Positions 9,326 to 16,692 of a stretch of DNA of 49,060 nucleotides are shown one piece after another. The notes beneath the pieces are model-generated. The model was not told the origin of the DNA, did not search any database, and worked only from the letters and a program-made list of their open reading frames with translations. The first letter of the stretch is position 1, and the number at the start of each line of letters is the position of its first letter. Position numbers and translations under genes: made by a program. Source of the stretch: Raskinella chloraquaticus (SeqCode) (GTDB lineage Bacteria; Pseudomonadota; Alphaproteobacteria; Rhizobiales; UBA4765); assembly GCA_002365175.1 (NCBI GenBank), contig DEZK01000010.1:1-49060 (forward strand), written 5' to 3'.

Positions 9326-10119
9326 GCTACGATATAACCATTCTTGGCTGCGGTTCGTCAGGCGGTGTGCCACGTGTTGCCCTTGGCTGGGGCGCCTGTG
9401 ATCCGGCTGAGCCAAAAAACCGCCGCCGTCGCTGTTCGATCCTGGTGGAGCGTCGTGGCGAGGGCGGCACAACCCGCGTCCTTGTCGACACGTCGCCGGA
9501 TATCCATGGTCAGCTTGTCGATGCCGGCGTCGAGGCGCTGGACGCGGTGCTGTTCACCCACGAGCACGCCGACCATACGCACGGCATCGATGATCTGCGC
9601 GGTCTGGTGCTCAGGCGGCGTTCGCGCCTCGATGTCTACAGCGACGAGGCAACCGCCGAAATATTGCACCTGCGATTTGGCTATTGTTTTGCTACACCGC
9701 CTGGCAGTGATTATCCGCCGATCCTCAACGACCGGCGGCTCCATCATAATCGCGACGTCGTCATCAACGGCCCGGGTGGTCCGATCACCGCTACCTCCAT
9801 CCTCCTGCAGCACGGCACCATTCCGGCGCTCGGCTTTCGGTTTGGTGCCATCGCCTACACGCCCGATGTCAGCGCCATCCCCGATATGAGCCTCGGGCTC
9901 CTCAGTGATCTTGATGTGTGGATCATTGATGCCTTGCGGCCCAAGCCGCACCCCAGTCATTTCTCGCTCGATGAAGCGCTCGCATGGATCGACCGCCTGA
10001 AACCGAAGCAGGCGATCCTCACCAACATGCACAGCGACCTCGATTACCGCCAATTACTCGCCAGCCTGCCAGCGCATGTAGTGCCGGCCTATGACGGGAT
10101 GCGGATAACGCCCGAATAA
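9322..10119 (+). CDS. MBL-fold metallo-hydrolase, PhnP-like phosphodiesterase
   Basis: A 265-residue metallo-beta-lactamase-fold hydrolase. The family opening ILGCGSSGGVP is present, and the metal site is FTHEHADHTHG (HxHxDH), followed by DVSAIPD carrying a ligand Asp and later PSHFSLDEAL and TNMHSDLDY with further His/Asp ligands. This arrangement matches the PhnP/RNase Z branch. PhnP hydrolyses cyclic phosphodiesters in phosphonate catabolism, but no phn genes are near and the link here is with tatD and metG, so the physiological substrate is unknown. The ATG at 9322 overlaps the tatD TGA stop by 4 bases. This is the last gene of the + strand housekeeping run. Confidence 0.9.
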   Translation: MSYDITILGCGSSGGVPRVALGWGACDPAEPKNRRRRCSILVERRGEGGTTRVLVDTSPDIHGQLVDAGVEALDAVLFTHEHADHTHGIDDLRGLVLRRRSRLDVYSDEATAEILHLRFGYCFATPPGSDYPPILNDRRLHHNRDVVINGPGGPITATSILLQHGTIPALGFRFGAIAYTPDVSAIPDMSLGLLSDLDVWIIDALRPKPHPSHFSLDEALAWIDRLKPKQAILTNMHSDLDYRQLLASLPAHVVPAYDGMRITPE

Positions 10120-10522
10120 ATGCCGCAACGGCGCAGCATCCTCCGCTTAAGGTCATAGGGCGGCGATAATAAAATGTTCCATAATATATCTTATGCGAAT
10201 TTGATATTGCGCCGTTCTGTTGTGGCAATCTGCGGGAGCGGCGACGTCAACGCCTGCGCGCTCGAATGTTTCGTTTTTCTGGTGCTTTTGCTCGTGGTCT
10301 TTGGTTGTCCCACCTGCGCTAGTGTCATGCGCGCCTGATAAATGTGTCTCGTTTTTTCTGTAATCTGATGTTACATTGCGTGAGTGTGTCGGCTGAACCA
10401 AATGGCTGCGCGCCCCTGATCACGCGGGTGCCCGCTCACGACATTCTTCGACAACACAAACGTCACGAAGCGGCATTTCTTTGGTGCCGTGTTTCCCTGT
10501 TAGCGAATATGGAAAGACTGAT
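10120..10522 (+). other. 403-base gene-free leader upstream of the cold-shock gene
   Basis: No credible coding sequence occupies this stretch. It holds an AT-rich island (about 10169-10205), unusual for this GC-rich window, which could carry a promoter. It also has pyrimidine-rich runs (for example around 10268-10310 and 10349-10358) and a small dyad TGTAA-7-TTACA at 10359-10375. A long untranslated leader that changes fold with temperature is known for cspA-type genes, so a 5' UTR with RNA-level control is the natural guess; the transcript start cannot be read from sequence. Confidence 0.4.
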
Positions 10523-10735
10523 ATGATCACGGGCACGGTAAAGTGGTTCAATGCGCAAAAGGGTTTCGGCTTCATTCGACCTGACGCTGGTGGACCTGAC
10601 GTATTTGTACACATCAGCGCCGTTCAACGCGCTGGCATGCATGGCCTCGACGAAGGTCAGAAGATTTCCTATGAGCTCGTGCCCGATCGCCGGACCGGCA
10701 AGTCGGCTGCTGACAATATCCGCCGCGTTGACTGA
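10523..10735 (+). CDS. Cold-shock domain protein (CspA family)
   Basis: A 70-residue single cold-shock domain that binds single-stranded RNA and DNA, melting structure in mRNA or acting as an antiterminator. The RNP1 motif KGFGFI and the RNP2 motif DVFVHISAV are both present, and the protein opens with the family sequence TGTVKWFNAQ. The ATG at 10523 fits the family start; an in-frame upstream ATG at 10481 would add a 14-residue tail unlike the family. It is monocistronic, preceded by a 400-base leader and followed by a strong hairpin at 10821-10848. Length and composition match the usual alphaproteobacterial Csp. Confidence 0.95.
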   Translation: MITGTVKWFNAQKGFGFIRPDAGGPDVFVHISAVQRAGMHGLDEGQKISYELVPDRRTGKSAADNIRRVD

Positions 10736-10820
10736 TATCACGTAACCGGCGGGGTTCGGGGTTCTCATGCCCTGCCCCGTCAAGTGATGGTCGTCGACCT
10801 CACCTGCCAGTATCGCAAGC

Positions 10821-10848
10821 CCCTGACCGCTGGTAACAGCGGTCAGGG
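10821..10848 (+). terminator. Strong hairpin downstream of the cold-shock gene
   Basis: A perfect 12-bp stem, CCCTGACCGCTG and CAGCGGTCAGGG, closes a GTAA tetraloop. It lies 85 bases past the csp stop and 83 bases before the next gene. No T run follows (CTAGATGC), so it is not a textbook intrinsic terminator. It may stop transcription weakly, protect the csp mRNA 3' end, or separate the csp and M24 units. Confidence 0.55.
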
Positions 10849-10931
10849 CTAGATGCGTGCACGGCACCGCGCGCTAACTTTCTTTCAACTGGCCTGGGCC
10901 ATTGCCGGGCCATCTGTAAGGTCGGTCATTG

Positions 10932-12101
10932 ATGTCGTTGCGCGCCCGCAATATTCATTTTTCAGTTCAGGAATTTGCCGACCGTCAAGCCATCACCCGG
11001 GGTCAGCTGGCGGCGCGCGGCCTTGATGGGCTGTTGATGTTTCGCCAGGAGAGTATGTATTACCTGAGCGGATATGACACGTTCGGCTATGTGTTTTTCC
11101 AATGCCTGGTGCTCACCGCCGATGGGCGCATGGTCCTGTTGACGCGCTCGGCTGATCGGCTTCAGGCCAAGTTCACGTCGGTTATCGATGACGTGCGTAT
11201 CTGGACTGATGGACCGCAAGCCAACCCCGCTGTGGAACTGAGAGATATCCTCGCTGAATTGGGATTGCGCAACGCTCGGCTCGGGGTCGAATTTGATGCC
11301 TATGGGCTGACGGCGCTCAATGGTCAGAAACTGGTCGCAGCGCTTGACGGTTTTGCCACGCTGGTTGACGCATCTGATCTCGTGACGCGTCAGCGCGCGG
11401 TGAAGAGCCCGGCTGAGCTTGTTTATGTACGCCAGGCGGCGACGCTGGCTGACGCCGCGCTTGAGGCTGCCAATCGCCTCGCCCTCCCCGGGGCCTTCGA
11501 AGGTGATATTCTGGCTGAGATGCAAAGTGCGGTCTTTCGCGGTGGCGGCGACGACCCGGCCAATGAATATATCATCGGCTCCGGCCCCGGCGCTCTGATG
11601 TGCCGTTACTTCAGCGGCAGACGTCATCTCGACGCCAATGACCAGCTGACGCTCGAGTTTGCTGGGGCTTATCGCCATTACCACGCCGCGCTCATGCGCA
11701 CGATTCTGATTGGCACGCCCTCCCCGCGCCTGGTCGAGATGCACAAGGCTGCCCGCGATGCCTTGCTGGCGTGTGAGGCGCGACTGACGCCAGGCACGCC
11801 TTTCGGTGACGTGTTCGACACCCACGCGGCAGTACTGGACGGTGCGGGTCATCGCGCGCATCGCCTCAACGCATGCGGCTACAGCCTTGGCACGACGTTT
11901 GCGCCGAACTGGATGGACTGGCCCATGTTTTATCATGACAACCCGGCGCTCATCGAGCCGGGAATGGTCGTCTTTCTGCACATGATCCTGTTTGATGAGG
12001 AAGCGGGCATGGCCATGTGTCTGGCGCGCACCAGCGAAATCACCGCAAACGGCGCCATGCCCCTGTCGCGCCTGCCGCTCGATCTTGTTGTCAATCACTG
12101 A
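10932..12101 (+). CDS. M24-fold (creatinase/aminopeptidase P-like) hydrolase without metal ligands
   Basis: A 389-residue pita-bread-fold protein: an N-terminal creatinase-like domain (about 1-140) and a C-terminal M24 domain. True M24 peptidases use five ligands (Asp, Asp, His, Glu, Glu). Here all five positions look replaced: LTLEFAGAYRHYHAALMRT where DxG...SD.TRT is expected, NACGYSLG at the His site, VFLHMI where the first Glu should be, and CLARTSE at the last. It is therefore probably not an aminopeptidase. Metal-free members of this fold include creatinase and, as I recall, ectoine hydrolase (DoeA/EutD), where a Glu attacks the substrate; Glu242 in LEFAG is a candidate equivalent. No doeB partner is present. 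It forms an apparent operon with the DUF1993 gene 25 bases downstream. ATG 10932 is preferred over TTG 10929. Confidence 0.83.
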   Translation: MSLRARNIHFSVQEFADRQAITRGQLAARGLDGLLMFRQESMYYLSGYDTFGYVFFQCLVLTADGRMVLLTRSADRLQAKFTSVIDDVRIWTDGPQANPAVELRDILAELGLRNARLGVEFDAYGLTALNGQKLVAALDGFATLVDASDLVTRQRAVKSPAELVYVRQAATLADAALEAANRLALPGAFEGDILAEMQSAVFRGGGDDPANEYIIGSGPGALMCRYFSGRRHLDANDQLTLEFAGAYRHYHAALMRTILIGTPSPRLVEMHKAARDALLACEARLTPGTPFGDVFDTHAAVLDGAGHRAHRLNACGYSLGTTFAPNWMDWPMFYHDNPALIEPGMVVFLHMILFDEEAGMAMCLARTSEITANGAMPLSRLPLDLVVNH

Positions 12102-12126
12102 GCCACATCACCCGGAAGGAACCTCC

Positions 12127-12633
12127 ATGTCGTTTTCACTTTACGAAGCGTCTGTTCTCACATTCACCGCCAGTCTCGATGCGATATCGGGATGTCTTGA
12201 CAAGGCGGCCATGCATGTCGAGCAGAGGAAGCTCGATCCGGCTGTTTTCCTGACCTTTCGTCTCTATCCCGACATGTTTGATTTCACCCGCCAGGTGCAA
12301 CTGACCACGGATTTCGCCAAAGGCGCAGGTGCACGCCTCGCCGGTGTCGAGATTCCCAAATATGATGATGTCGAAAAAAGCTTTGGTGAATTGAAACAGC
12401 GCATTGCCCGCGCGATCGCGTTTTTGAATGCGCTTGATCGCAACGCAGTCGAGGACGGGGCGGATCGCGAGATCGTTATGCAGATCCGGGGCCAGACACA
12501 GACGTTCAAGGGACGCGATTTTCTCATGCACCGCGCCATTCCCAATTTCTTTTTCCACGCAACGACCGCCTACAACATCCTGCGCCATAACGGCGTTGAT
12601 CTGGGTAAATCCGATTTCGTCGCCAAGCTGTGA
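12127..12633 (+). CDS. DUF1993 family protein
   Basis: A 168-residue helical protein of the DUF1993 (PF09351) family, related in fold to DinB-type four-helix bundles; the molecular role is not established. Recognisable family features are the opening LYEASVLTFTASLDAISGCLDKA, the central LYPDMFDFTRQVQ, the IPKYDDVEKSFGEL segment and the C-terminal FFFHATTAYNILRHNGVDLGKSDF. The start ATG 12127 follows GGAAGGA with 6 bases of spacing; a longer frame reading back into the M24 gene is a shadow. The stop overlaps the mazG GTG start by 4 bases, so translation of the two is probably coupled. Confidence 0.9.
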   Translation: MSFSLYEASVLTFTASLDAISGCLDKAAMHVEQRKLDPAVFLTFRLYPDMFDFTRQVQLTTDFAKGAGARLAGVEIPKYDDVEKSFGELKQRIARAIAFLNALDRNAVEDGADREIVMQIRGQTQTFKGRDFLMHRAIPNFFFHATTAYNILRHNGVDLGKSDFVAKL

Positions 12634-13478
12634 GCGATAGCGAGGATAGGCATGCGCAATCAGCGATGGCGCCGTCGCGTGATATCGCCCGCCTGATCGA
12701 GGTCATGGCGGCGTTGCGAACGCCCGACACCGGCTGTCCGTGGGATCTGCGTCAGGACTTTGCCTCGATCGCGCCCTATACGATCGAGGAAGCCTATGAG
12801 GTCGCCGACGCGATCAACCGTGGTGATCTCGATGATTTGCGCCACGAACTGGGCGACCTGTTGCTGCAGGTCGTCTATCACGCCCGCATGGCCGAAGAGG
12901 CCGGCGCCTTCGCGTTTGGTGATGTTGTGCAGGCGATCACTGCCAAGATGATAACACGCCATCCGCATGTGTTTGGCGATCTGCGCGGCGCCGACGAGGC
13001 GGCAGTCCAAGCAAATTGGCGCCTCTTCAAGGAAGCCGAACGCGCCGGCAAAGCGCAGGCTGCGACGCCCGCCGGTGTGCTCGCAGGCGTTGCGCTTGCT
13101 CTGCCTGCATTAACCCGCGCCCACAAAATTCAGGAACGCGCGCGCGATGTTGGCTTTGACTGGCCGGATATGAGCCAGGTCTTTGACAAGGTGCGGGAGG
13201 AAGTTGACGAAGTTGCCCAGGAATTGGCGGGCAAGAGCAACAAAATCGGCGAGGAAATCGGCGATCTTCTGTTTGCAGTCGTCAATCTCGCGCGCCATGC
13301 GGGGGTTGATGCCGAGCAGACGCTGAAGGCGGCGACCGGGAAGTTTGAGCGCCGCTTTGCTGGCGTCGAAATGATGCTCGCCGCACGAGGTTTGACACCA
13401 CGTCAGTCAACGCTCGAGCACATGGAAGAACTGTGGAATGAGGTAAAGGCGGGCGAAAAAAGCCCTGATGTTCGTTAG
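12630..13478 (+). CDS. mazG: Nucleoside triphosphate pyrophosphohydrolase MazG
   Basis: A 282-residue all-alpha NTP pyrophosphatase that hydrolyses (d)NTPs to NMPs and pyrophosphate, a house-cleaning role that also tempers stringent signalling in E. coli. Two MazG repeats are visible. The first has CPWDLRQ then EEAYEVADAI and ELGDLLLQVVYH (metal-binding EExxE...ExxD). The second has EEVDEVAQEL and EIGDLLFAVVNLARH. The linker includes HPHVFGD, typical of the family. It starts at GTG overlapping the DUF1993 stop and is convergent with hflX, the two stops being only 24 bases apart. Confidence 0.96.
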   Translation: MSDSEDRHAQSAMAPSRDIARLIEVMAALRTPDTGCPWDLRQDFASIAPYTIEEAYEVADAINRGDLDDLRHELGDLLLQVVYHARMAEEAGAFAFGDVVQAITAKMITRHPHVFGDLRGADEAAVQANWRLFKEAERAGKAQAATPAGVLAGVALALPALTRAHKIQERARDVGFDWPDMSQVFDKVREEVDEVAQELAGKSNKIGEEIGDLLFAVVNLARHAGVDAEQTLKAATGKFERRFAGVEMMLAARGLTPRQSTLEHMEELWNEVKAGEKSPDVR

Positions 13479-13502
13479 AGCGTCCTCGCGAAACAATTGC
13501 AG

Positions 13503-14867
13503 TCAGCTGCCTTCTGTGATCGCGAAGCGCTGACTGATTTCATCTTGGCGCGATGGATCGATGCGCAGCGCGATCACCGCTGTCCCGGTATCATCGTAGG
13601 CTGTGGATAAAACTTCCGCGTGACGGTGAAGCCAGGCAAGCGATGCGGCGTCACCGGCCGGTATGGTGAGGGTCAGGTTCACCCGTGTCCGCGCCAAAAC
13701 CTCTTCGAGGCGGACTGATAACACCTCCAGCCCCTCCCCTGTGATTGCTGAAGCGACCACCGGGCGTTGCTCGGCTGGTTGGCGTCTTGCTGCTTCACGA
13801 AAGGCATCCCGTTCATTATCCGGCAGGCGATCACACTTGTTCCAGACGTCGATCACCTGGCGTGATGATCTGATATCGATATCAAGGCGAGCAAGAACCT
13901 CGGCAACATCATCGGCCTGCGTTTCCCAGCCGGCATGAGAAATGTCGTGGACATGCAGGATCGCGTCGGCGCCAACCACTTCTTCCAGCGTGGCGCGGAA
14001 GGCTGCAACCAGATGCGTCGGCAGGTCGGAGATGAAGCCGACGGTATCGGAAAGAATGATCTTCATGCCGCTTGGCAGTTTCAGAAGACGCAACGTCGGA
14101 TCCAGGGTCGCGAACAGCAGATCCTTGGCGAAGACATCAGCACCGGTCAGGCGGTTGAAGAGAGTTGATTTGCCGGCATTCGTGTAGCCGACAAGGGCAA
14201 CGACGGGATAGGGCACACGGCGGCGATTGGCGCGATGGAGGCCGCGCGTGCGTTTGACGCTGTCGATATCCTTTTCGAGCCGCGAAATGCGATCCTGGAT
14301 GAGACGGCGATCAAGCTCGATCTGGCTTTCGCCGGGGCCGCCGAGGAAGCCGAAGCCGCCGCGCTGGCGCTCAAGATGGGTCCAGGAGCGCACAAGCCGG
14401 CTCTTCTGATAGGTCAGATGCGCAAGCTCGACCTGCAACACACCTTCACGCGTTCTTGCTCTTGCACCGAAGACCTCAAGAATAAGACCCGTCCGGTCGA
14501 TGACCTTGGCATGAAGGGCGCGCTCGAGATTACGTTGCTGGCCAGGCGACAACGAGGTGTCGATAAAGACGAGGTCGATGTCATGGGTCGCAACCAGATC
14601 GGCAAGCTCGGCGACCTTGCCTTTGCCGAAATAGGTCGAAGGCCTGACTTCGGCAAGGCCGATGATCAGGCTGTTGACAATGGTGAGGTCAATCGCCCGC
14701 GCCAGACCATCGGCCTCGTCGCGCCGCGCCTCGTGATCGGTCGCATTCTGCCCGGCGGCACGCCGGAACGGCGTGACAACGATGGTTCGTGTCGGTTGCC
14801 GCCTGGTCTCATGGAGCGCCCGCCCGGATGATGTCGGGGTAACCTCGTCGTCGGTTATACCGTTCAC
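13503..14867 (-). CDS. hflX: Ribosome-associated GTPase HflX
   Basis: A 454-residue translation-factor-class GTPase that binds and splits stalled 70S ribosomes. The N-terminal HflX domain carries STYFGKGKVAEL and DTSLSPGQQRNLE, followed by the glycine-rich linker GGFGFLGGPGESQIELDRR. The G domain shows G1 GYTNAGKST, G2/G3 region ATLDPT and DTVGFI, and G4 NKCD. It starts at GTG 14867, overlapping the hfq stop (GTGA), the standard hfq-hflX arrangement; co-transcription with hfq is expected. It is slightly longer at the N-terminus than some relatives, with a polar 20-residue lead. Confidence 0.96.
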   Translation of the reverse strand: MNGITDDEVTPTSSGRALHETRRQPTRTIVVTPFRRAAGQNATDHEARRDEADGLARAIDLTIVNSLIIGLAEVRPSTYFGKGKVAELADLVATHDIDLVFIDTSLSPGQQRNLERALHAKVIDRTGLILEVFGARARTREGVLQVELAHLTYQKSRLVRSWTHLERQRGGFGFLGGPGESQIELDRRLIQDRISRLEKDIDSVKRTRGLHRANRRRVPYPVVALVGYTNAGKSTLFNRLTGADVFAKDLLFATLDPTLRLLKLPSGMKIILSDTVGFISDLPTHLVAAFRATLEEVVGADAILHVHDISHAGWETQADDVAEVLARLDIDIRSSRQVIDVWNKCDRLPDNERDAFREAARRQPAEQRPVVASAITGEGLEVLSVRLEEVLARTRVNLTLTIPAGDAASLAWLHRHAEVLSTAYDDTGTAVIALRIDPSRQDEISQRFAITEGS

Positions 14868-15124
14868 TCCTTGCCTGTGTCGAAAGGCTCTTCAAGGCCA
14901 TCGAAGAGCTGCACAGGCTGGCCTGGCATCACAGTTGAAATCGCATGCTTGTAGACAAGCTGGGAGTGACCATCGCGGCGCAGAAGGACACAGAAATTAT
15001 CGAACCAGGTGACAACGCCCTGCAGTTTGACCCCGTTGATCAGGAAGATCGTGACGGGCGTCTTTTGCTTGCGGACATAATTGAGGAACGTGTCCTGAAG
15101 GTTTTGCGTACGCTCTGCGGCCAT
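14864..15124 (-). CDS. hfq: RNA chaperone Hfq
   Basis: An 86-residue Sm-like protein that forms hexameric rings and pairs small RNAs with mRNAs. The Sm1 segment (VTIFLINGVKLQGVVTWFD) and Sm2 segment (YKHAISTVMP) are intact, with the distal-face N-terminus NLQDTFLNYVRK. The C-terminal tail after the Sm core is short and acidic (DGLEEPFDTGKE), as usual in alphaproteobacteria. It sits between ntrX and hflX; the 191 bases upstream (15125-15315) should hold its promoter. Confidence 0.98.
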   Translation of the reverse strand: MAAERTQNLQDTFLNYVRKQKTPVTIFLINGVKLQGVVTWFDNFCVLLRRDGHSQLVYKHAISTVMPGQPVQLFDGLEEPFDTGKE

Positions 15125-15315
15125 TGATTTTATCCGATAATTGTTGGCGGATACCGGCGCGCATCCATCGTGAGGATATCATGCGGCGGCTCAGCACATA
15201 TTAAAAGCCATAATCCCTGTCGTTGAGCAAGCATGGAATGTGTGCTCGGAAACCCGCAGGGTTGTTGAAGGTGGTGATGCCTTGGACGCAAGAGAATATC
15301 CGCTCGCGCCGTCGT

Positions 15316-16683
15316 CTAGTTCAGCCCCAGCATCTTGAGCTTGCGGTGAAGGGATGATCGTTCCATGCCGACGAATTCGGCTGTCCGCGAAATATTGCCG
15401 CCAAAACGGCTGATCTGGGCGCCGAGATATTCACGCTCAAACACTTCGCGCGCCTCGCGCAGCGGCAGGGCCATAATGTGCTCGGAACCGACGCTGCTCG
15501 GCATGCTTGGCAGGAGGGAACCGACCTCCGGCGGCAGCATGTCAGCGGTGACGGCAACGTCAGGGCTGCCGGAGGCCAGAATCATGACCCGCTCAATGTT
15601 GTTACGCAATTGCCGGACGTTGCCAGGCCAGTCATGCGTTTGCAGGATGGCCATCGCATCATCGGCGATCTTGCGTCGCGGCAGGCCTGTTGCCTGCGAT
15701 ACCTGAGTGAGAAAATGATCGATGAGATCGGGTATATCATCGCGATGTTCGGCAAGACCTGGAACACGAAGGGGCACGACGGACAGGCGATGAAACAGGT
15801 CTTCACGGAACTGCCCTGCCCTGATCTCCGCTTCCAGATCGCGGCTGGTCGACGAGATGATACGGACATCGACATGGACGCGGGTGGCGCCATTGACGCG
15901 CGTGAAATTCTGGTCGACCAGAACCCGCAAAATACGGCTCTGCGTCTCGCGCGGCATGTCGGCTACTTCATCGATGAAAAGTGTGCCGCCATGCGCTTCT
16001 TCCAGCGCGCCGACTTTGCGGGTCTGGCCCTGGGCTGCCTCAACGCCGAATAATTCGCTTTCCATCGCCTCAGACGTCAGAGAGGCGGCATTCATGATGA
16101 TAAACGGGCCTTGCGCACGGTTCGACAGCCCGTGGATTGTGCGCGCGACCAGCTCTTTACCGCTGCCCGGCGGCCCCGAGATCATGATCCGGCTGTTCGT
16201 GGGGGCGACGCGATCGATCACCGTGCGCAGCTGATTGATGACGGTTGAGCGACCGACAAGGTCGTCCGTGATCGTCGAGCGCTGGCGCAAATCGCGGATT
16301 TCGCGACGCAGTTGCAACGCTTCGAGCGCACGGGCCGCAACCAGCAGCAGCCGGTCGGCGTTGAATGGCTTCTCGATATAATCATAAGCGCCGCGCTTGA
16401 TCGCCGCGACCGCCGTTTCGATATTGCCGTGGCCCGAGATCATCACCACCGGGAGTTCGGGGTGCTGCTCCTTGATGGCGTCGAGTAGTTCAAGCCCGTC
16501 GAGCCGGCTCCCCTGCAGCCATATGTCGAGAAAGACGAGCGAGGGCCGGCGCTGCACGATCGCTGCCAGTGCTTCATCGGCATGCTTGGCGGAGCGCGTC
16601 CCATGCCCTTCATCACTCAGGATGCCCGCGACCAATTCACGGATGTCACGTTCGTCATCAACGATCAGAATATCAGCAGCCAT
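15316..16683 (-). CDS. ntrX: Nitrogen/redox response regulator NtrX
   Basis: A 455-residue NtrC-family regulator paired with NtrY. Receiver domain (1-120): VDDERD acidic pair, phospho-acceptor Asp in VFLDIWL (D53) and the KP motif IEKPFN. AAA+ domain: Walker A GPPGSGKE, Walker B GGTLFIDEVADM. C-terminal Fis-type helix-turn-helix ends GMERSSLHRKLKMLGL. The GAFTGA loop that contacts sigma-54 is missing: the stretch after ELFG reads VEAAQGQTRKVGALE, as in other alphaproteobacterial NtrX proteins, so sigma-54-independent control is likely. It starts 9 bases after the ntrY stop. NtrX is linked to nitrogen metabolism, respiration, envelope and exopolysaccharide control in this class. Confidence 0.95.
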   Translation of the reverse strand: MAADILIVDDERDIRELVAGILSDEGHGTRSAKHADEALAAIVQRRPSLVFLDIWLQGSRLDGLELLDAIKEQHPELPVVMISGHGNIETAVAAIKRGAYDYIEKPFNADRLLLVAARALEALQLRREIRDLRQRSTITDDLVGRSTVINQLRTVIDRVAPTNSRIMISGPPGSGKELVARTIHGLSNRAQGPFIIMNAASLTSEAMESELFGVEAAQGQTRKVGALEEAHGGTLFIDEVADMPRETQSRILRVLVDQNFTRVNGATRVHVDVRIISSTSRDLEAEIRAGQFREDLFHRLSVVPLRVPGLAEHRDDIPDLIDHFLTQVSQATGLPRRKIADDAMAILQTHDWPGNVRQLRNNIERVMILASGSPDVAVTADMLPPEVGSLLPSMPSSVGSEHIMALPLREAREVFEREYLGAQISRFGGNISRTAEFVGMERSSLHRKLKMLGLN

Positions 16684-16692
16684 GTCTGAGCC

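Noticed and set aside
10153..10401. Minus-strand frame of 82 codons in the cold-shock leader
   Set aside because: No ribosome-binding site, polar low-complexity translation, and it ends in the AT-rich island more likely to be a promoter.
10962..12098. Open frame of 378 codons antisense to the M24-like gene
   Set aside because: Codon-composition shadow of the sense gene; no start signal and no family features.
14235..14831. Open frame of 198 codons antisense to hflX
   Set aside because: hflX has all GTPase motifs in the other frame; the antisense product resembles nothing.
15246..15265. AACCC-GCA-GGGTT dyad between hfq and ntrX as a terminator for the gene on its right
   Set aside because: The stem is only 5 bp, no T run follows on the minus strand, and it could be part of the hfq promoter region.
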